Source: Deltaproteobacteria bacterium
GTDB taxonomy: Bacteria; Bdellovibrionota_C; UBA2361; J135
Direction of reading: 5' to 3'
Length of the DNA: 64,000 nt
Assembly (NCBI GenBank): GCA_020635175.1
Contig: JACKAH010000001.1
Span: 62,001-126,000, forward strand
The notes under the pieces: generated by a model
Told to the model about the DNA's origin: nothing
Database searches by the model: none
Seen by the model: the letters and a program-made list of their open reading frames with translations, nothing else
Made by a program: the position numbers and the translations under genes
Shown here: positions 61,027-64,000 of the stretch, piece after piece
Position numbering within the stretch: the stretch's first letter is position 1
How the letters are laid out: each line of letters begins with the position of its first letter

Positions 61027-62070
61027 TTAATTTCTCAGAGTAACTTTAAGTCCATTTGTGAAGTCCCAAAATAATGGCGCTGCTGGGGAGTAGATAACTC
61101 CTTGCATGTAGACTTCGATTCCATCCCATGCTGGGATGTTTGGTATAGCCAAGGTGCCAGTCCAGTTTCCATTCGCATCAGCATAAATTGCTGTTAATGG
61201 CACAGTTAAGTTTTGGTCAAATGGCAGGTAGAACTTGTAACCAAATGGTAGAACCAATGGAGGTACGGGAACTAGCGAGAAGTATAGAGTTCCTGCTTTA
61301 AAGGGTTGCATGCCTGTGACTGTGATAGTCCAGTTCTGGCCTATCTTAGGGAAGTCTGACTCCATCACAGGAGGGCTCCCAGCGTTAACTCCTGCCCCAG
61401 GTCCTAAATCTATAATTTCATCAGCTACTAGCTTGTAGGCAGCGGTGCCACTGTATGATGTCCCGCCTATCTGTGCCGTTTGGGTCAAATATTGAGTTGA
61501 TGGTGGTATGAAATTGTGTTGAAATCCTGTTTCACTACCAATCGATGATTCTGATACACCCAAAGCTGCAACTGATATAGGGTATTCGGTGTAAATTGAA
61601 AAAAAGTACTGCACGCCAGGCAGGAGGACCGTTTCAGGAATGCTAAATCCAATAAGGTAACTTGCTACCCCTCCACCTGCGGTTCCATATTGTGCTGTCG
61701 TTGATCCTAAATCAGGTATTGAAGAGAAGCTTAAGACATCTCCTTGGGAATGATCGGCGACAAAGGCACCTTGGCTCGACCAGATTTCTATGTGCCAGCT
61801 GCTTAAAGTATTCAACGAAAAGTTAAGCTGATCTGCAGAAAAAACTGCCCAGAGTTCTTTAGAATTGGTTTTGTTCGTTGGAATCCAAGGTTGAGCAGTT
61901 ACAATCTCCCAACCAAGCCCATTGTTGTCCATTTGAGATACGTAGGGAATTGTTGAGGCTGTAGAGCTAGAATTCGCTCCGATGTAATCAAATCCCTGGG
62001 ATAGTGCCGCAGGGACCGAAAGTGATAATGTAGATAGTAGTACGAATGATCTTAATAGCCAGTCTCTCAT
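61027..62070 (-). CDS. Secreted beta-rich protein, FDYI paralogue 1
   Basis: The protein of about 347 residues has a signal peptide (MRDWLLRSFVLLSTLSLSVPAALS) and an exported beta-rich sequence with the segment QGFDYIG after it. A C-terminal domain (PFKAGTLYFSLVPVPPLVLPF...GTLAIPNIPAWDGIEVYMQGVI) resembles domains found in secreted, often C-terminally anchored proteins of planctomycete and other surface families. I do not recognise a specific family. ATG 62070 is preferred to TTG 62088. It is a likely paralogue of the following gene. Confidence 0.62.
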   Translation of the reverse strand: MRDWLLRSFVLLSTLSLSVPAALSQGFDYIGANSSSTASTIPYVSQMDNNGLGWEIVTAQPWIPTNKTNSKELWAVFSADQLNFSLNTLSSWHIEIWSSQGAFVADHSQGDVLSFSSIPDLGSTTAQYGTAGGGVASYLIGFSIPETVLLPGVQYFFSIYTEYPISVAALGVSESSIGSETGFQHNFIPPSTQYLTQTAQIGGTSYSGTAAYKLVADEIIDLGPGAGVNAGSPPVMESDFPKIGQNWTITVTGMQPFKAGTLYFSLVPVPPLVLPFGYKFYLPFDQNLTVPLTAIYADANGNWTGTLAIPNIPAWDGIEVYMQGVIYSPAAPLFWDFTNGLKVTLRN

Positions 62071-62173
62071 TTTTGTTGCCCAAACCAATTAGGGTTAAGT
62101 GAAAATATGTGAGACTGGCTATAGAACTTTTTCTTGAGGCTTAGGTTAGTTGCATTGCCTCAGAAATTGTTAT

Positions 62174-62986
62174 CTATGGACAGCTCACTACTCCACCACC
62201 TAAACCACCAGCTCCACCTCGTGGAATAATTGTTGCTGTTGCTGTGCACATTGCTACTTGAGCATCTACTTTCATCGCAATTGTGCCTGAGCTTCCAGCT
62301 CCTATTGACGCGTTGATAATTTCACTGGAAATCAAAGGAGAGCCAGATGTTGTCCAGTTTTCTACTATGTATCCCGATTGGTTAATTGAAGTTGTTTCAA
62401 TTAGTCCACCATATTGGTTTGACATAGGGTCGTGATCTTCTGACATTACGCCAAAATAATAAGTCTTGTTTGCGTCTAGAATTACAGGTTGAGGAAGGAC
62501 GAACTCAAAGTAGTAATTCATTGTCAAATATCCATTTATGCCCGTTCCAGTTCCATCAGGGCCGTAGTATGGATAAGCATTAGTAGGAGACGCGTAAGTT
62601 AGAGCAGCTACATCGCCAGCAAGGTTCTGATTTGACTGCTCCATGTCGTTGATGCTTGACCAAATATTTACAAGGTATCTATCTACAATTGGTAAGCCCG
62701 TAGCAAAGGGGCCTACACCGTAAATTACAGAGATTTTATTTACTTTAACTTTGTGATTTGGAGTTGTCCAAGGTTGCGTTACGTTCGAAAAGACGTTGGA
62801 ACCTGACGTGTCAGAGTGCGATAAAAATAATGGGGTGCCGTCTTGATACCCATTATTAATGTAATCAAACCCAGATTTCTGGTTGATGCGCTTCTTAAAG
62901 GCGATTGAAGGCTTTGCGCTTGCGTTACCTACTAATGTGAACAGCGATGCGAGCATTGCTATCTTTACTATTCTCTTAAAGTTCAT
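62174..62986 (-). CDS. Secreted beta-rich protein, FDYI paralogue 2
   Basis: The 270-residue protein has a signal peptide (MNFKRIVKIAMLASLFTLVGNASA), then KSGFDYINNGYQDG. The middle (PWTTPNHKVKVNKISVIYGVGPFATG..., LNYYFEFVLPQPVILDANKTYYFGVMSED) has the same layout as the gene at 61027 (anchor-like domain with IPETVLLPGVQYFFSIY). Gly-rich C-terminus (GGAGGLGGGVVSC) with Cys. Same strand, 103 bp apart; probably a duplicated pair. Function unknown. Confidence 0.62.
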   Translation of the reverse strand: MNFKRIVKIAMLASLFTLVGNASAKPSIAFKKRINQKSGFDYINNGYQDGTPLFLSHSDTSGSNVFSNVTQPWTTPNHKVKVNKISVIYGVGPFATGLPIVDRYLVNIWSSINDMEQSNQNLAGDVAALTYASPTNAYPYYGPDGTGTGINGYLTMNYYFEFVLPQPVILDANKTYYFGVMSEDHDPMSNQYGGLIETTSINQSGYIVENWTTSGSPLISSEIINASIGAGSSGTIAMKVDAQVAMCTATATIIPRGGAGGLGGGVVSCP

Positions 62987-63388
62987 TACGAATTCCCCGC
63001 TAATTTAAATTCCACTCAATGTTTTCTTACTGGAAGGGGAGGCAACCTCTGCCAATCACCATCCTAAATACTTACAATTACAACACCCTTGCAACTGCTC
63101 CTAAGAAAACTTACTACAGCCTAAGCTTATTGCCTAAAAGTTTTCATAGTTATTGCTACTTACTTCTAAATAGTGCTCTTAGGAAAATTGTGGAAAACAA
63201 AGAAAAGAACCGTGATTAGAACATGTTAGAGCAAGGTTATGGTACCTGAGGTCTATAATAAGTCAATCCTGCATAGATCTGTTTTAGAAAGTCGTTTTTT
63301 ATTTAGTTATTTTAGCTACTTAGGTGGCTAGTAAAGATTCTTATTTTAGAGATCCCAAGCCTTATTCGATCAAAGTTGTTTAATTTTG

Positions 63389-63479
63389 TGTCATTGCGAT
63401 AGGTGAGGAGGTGGTAATCTAATTGTTTTGAGCTAAATACGACAGATTGCCACACTCGCTTTGCTCGCTCGCAATGACA
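63389..63479. mobile_element. REP/MITE-like element, copy 3
   Basis: The ends TGTCATTGCGA (63389-63399) and TCGCAATGACA (63469-63479) are perfect 11-bp inverted repeats. The right end is CTCGCTCGCAATGACA, matching the right end of copy 1 (9205-9217). No coding capacity. Confidence 0.75.
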
Positions 63480-63626
63480 GATATTTTGCAAGAAGGAAGT
63501 TTCTCTCGAAATGACAGATATTTTGCAAGGAGGAGTTTCTCTCGAAATGACAGATATTTTGTATGGAGGAGTTTCTCTCGCAATGACAGATATTTTGCAA
63601 GAAGGAGTTTCTCTCGCAATGACAGG
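63471..63626. repeat. Four tandem 36-37-bp units grown from the element's right end
   Basis: Units start at 63471, 63508, 63544 and 63580, lengths 37, 36, 36 and 36 bp, with the fifth end at 63616. Each begins GCAATGACAG or GAAATGACAG (the terminal repeat of the element), then continues ATATTTTG...GTTTCTCTC. It looks like slippage or serial duplication of the element's right end. Confidence 0.8.
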
Positions 63627-63742
63627 TTTTAAAAGTAAAGAGTTAATTTGTGTTTTTTGCACGGCGATGACAGGTTTTTTTGTTTACGAAGCTTGCTTCA
63701 CATGATAGAGTGTGTTCTTGATATCGAATCGAAAATCGGAAT

Positions 63743-64000
63743 ATGATCAAGCGACAACTTAATATTCTAAAATCACAAAGCTTTTTTCTCTTTGGCGCAC
63801 GTGGGACTGGAAAAACCTCATTGCTGCATGAGCTTTTTCGAGAGGAAAAGACTCTTTGGATAGATCTACTTAAGGGTCAGGCGGAGCTGCAATTTTCTGA
63901 GCGACCAGACAGTTTAAGCGAAATGATTGCTAAGCAGAAACCAAATTGGGTTGTCGTTGATGAAGTTCAAAAAGTACCAAAGCTCTTAGATATTGCTCAC
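63743..64000 (+). CDS. ATPase with P-loop, DUF4143-type (5' part, runs off the window)
   Basis: The 86 visible residues (from ATG 63743) contain Walker A FGARGTGKTS, then NWVVVDEVQKVPKLLDIAH, the Walker B and following VQKVP segment typical of this ATPase class. The rest is beyond the window. It is the third member of this class in the window. Confidence 0.82.
   Translation, partial: MIKRQLNILKSQSFFLFGARGTGKTSLLHELFREEKTLWIDLLKGQAELQFSERPDSLSEMIAKQKPNWVVVDEVQKVPKLLDIAH

Larger units (their letters stand above)
62987..63742. other. Intergenic region with repeat elements
   Basis: This gap of about 755 bp contains no convincing gene. It holds a complete REP/MITE-like element (63389-63479), followed directly by tandem 36-bp units (63471-63615). 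The remaining DNA is AT-rich. Open frames through the tandem units are artefacts of the repeat. Confidence 0.7.

Noticed and set aside
63312..63705. Short repeated open frames in the 36-bp array
   Set aside because: Open in several frames only because the 36-bp unit is a multiple of three; no ribosome site or known protein.

Overview
The window reads as chromosomal DNA of an AT-rich Gram-negative bacterium. The genes include a Tad/Flp pilus operon, lipoproteins, a PpiD-type periplasmic foldase, GatCAB amidotransferase, NuoB, TatD, Tmk and HolA. A small protein that resembles DUF4911, together with the general gene mix, points loosely to a deltaproteobacterial-type lineage (Bdellovibrionota, SAR324 or Myxococcota-like). 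That placement is an inference and is weak. No rRNA, prophage, insertion sequence or CRISPR array is visible. There is one tRNA (Phe).

Layout. 1-3.5 kb: a secreted collagen-like protein, then two strikingly GC-rich single-gene islets, each with its own strong hairpin. 3.5-5.5 kb: an NtrC-type sigma-54 activator and a small kinase-like partner on the minus strand. 5.6-11.1 kb: gatC-gatA-gatB, a DUF4911-like gene and a PpiD-like foldase. 11.2-15.1 kb: two secreted proteins with Gly-Gly-Ser and Asp-rich tails flanking a DUF6502-like gene, then an HTTM membrane protein that appears to lack a standard start codon. 16-27 kb: a Tad pilus operon (cpaE, flp, cpaB, cpaF, tadB, tadC, two pseudopilin-like proteins) ending in two coupled signalling genes. 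27-31 kb: an orphan nuoB, an MBL-fold hydrolase, a DUF4143-type ATPase, tatD and a small membrane protein. 31-37 kb: an FG-GAP protein and a large secreted protein resembling the PcRGLX/YetA family. 37-43 kb: a regulator divergent from a compact cluster with two Cys-rich FAD proteins, a HAD phosphatase, a Nudix hydrolase and a homoprotocatechuate-2,3-dioxygenase-like enzyme. 43-49 kb: a metzincin protease translationally coupled to a 1.06 kaa FG-GAP protein. 50 kb: tRNA-Phe followed by four 74-bp tandem copies that include its 3' end, then a hipBA toxin-antitoxin pair with palindromic operators. 52-56 kb: a CheY-like regulator, tmk, an ATPase preceded by three 22-bp-spaced repeats, and holA. 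56-64 kb: a 1,719-residue protein with a TadE-like anchor, two secreted paralogues, a repeat-rich gap and the start of another ATPase.

The most interesting signals are: the tRNA-Phe-derived tandem array (50198-50493); the FAD/FAD/HAD/Nudix/extradiol-dioxygenase cluster with two Cys-motif oxidoreductases; three exactly 22-bp-phased direct repeats before a DUF4143-type ATPase; a C-terminal Lys-rich, two-Cys module that seems shared by several large secreted proteins; and promoter boxes placed exactly 6 nt before several start codons, suggesting leaderless mRNAs.
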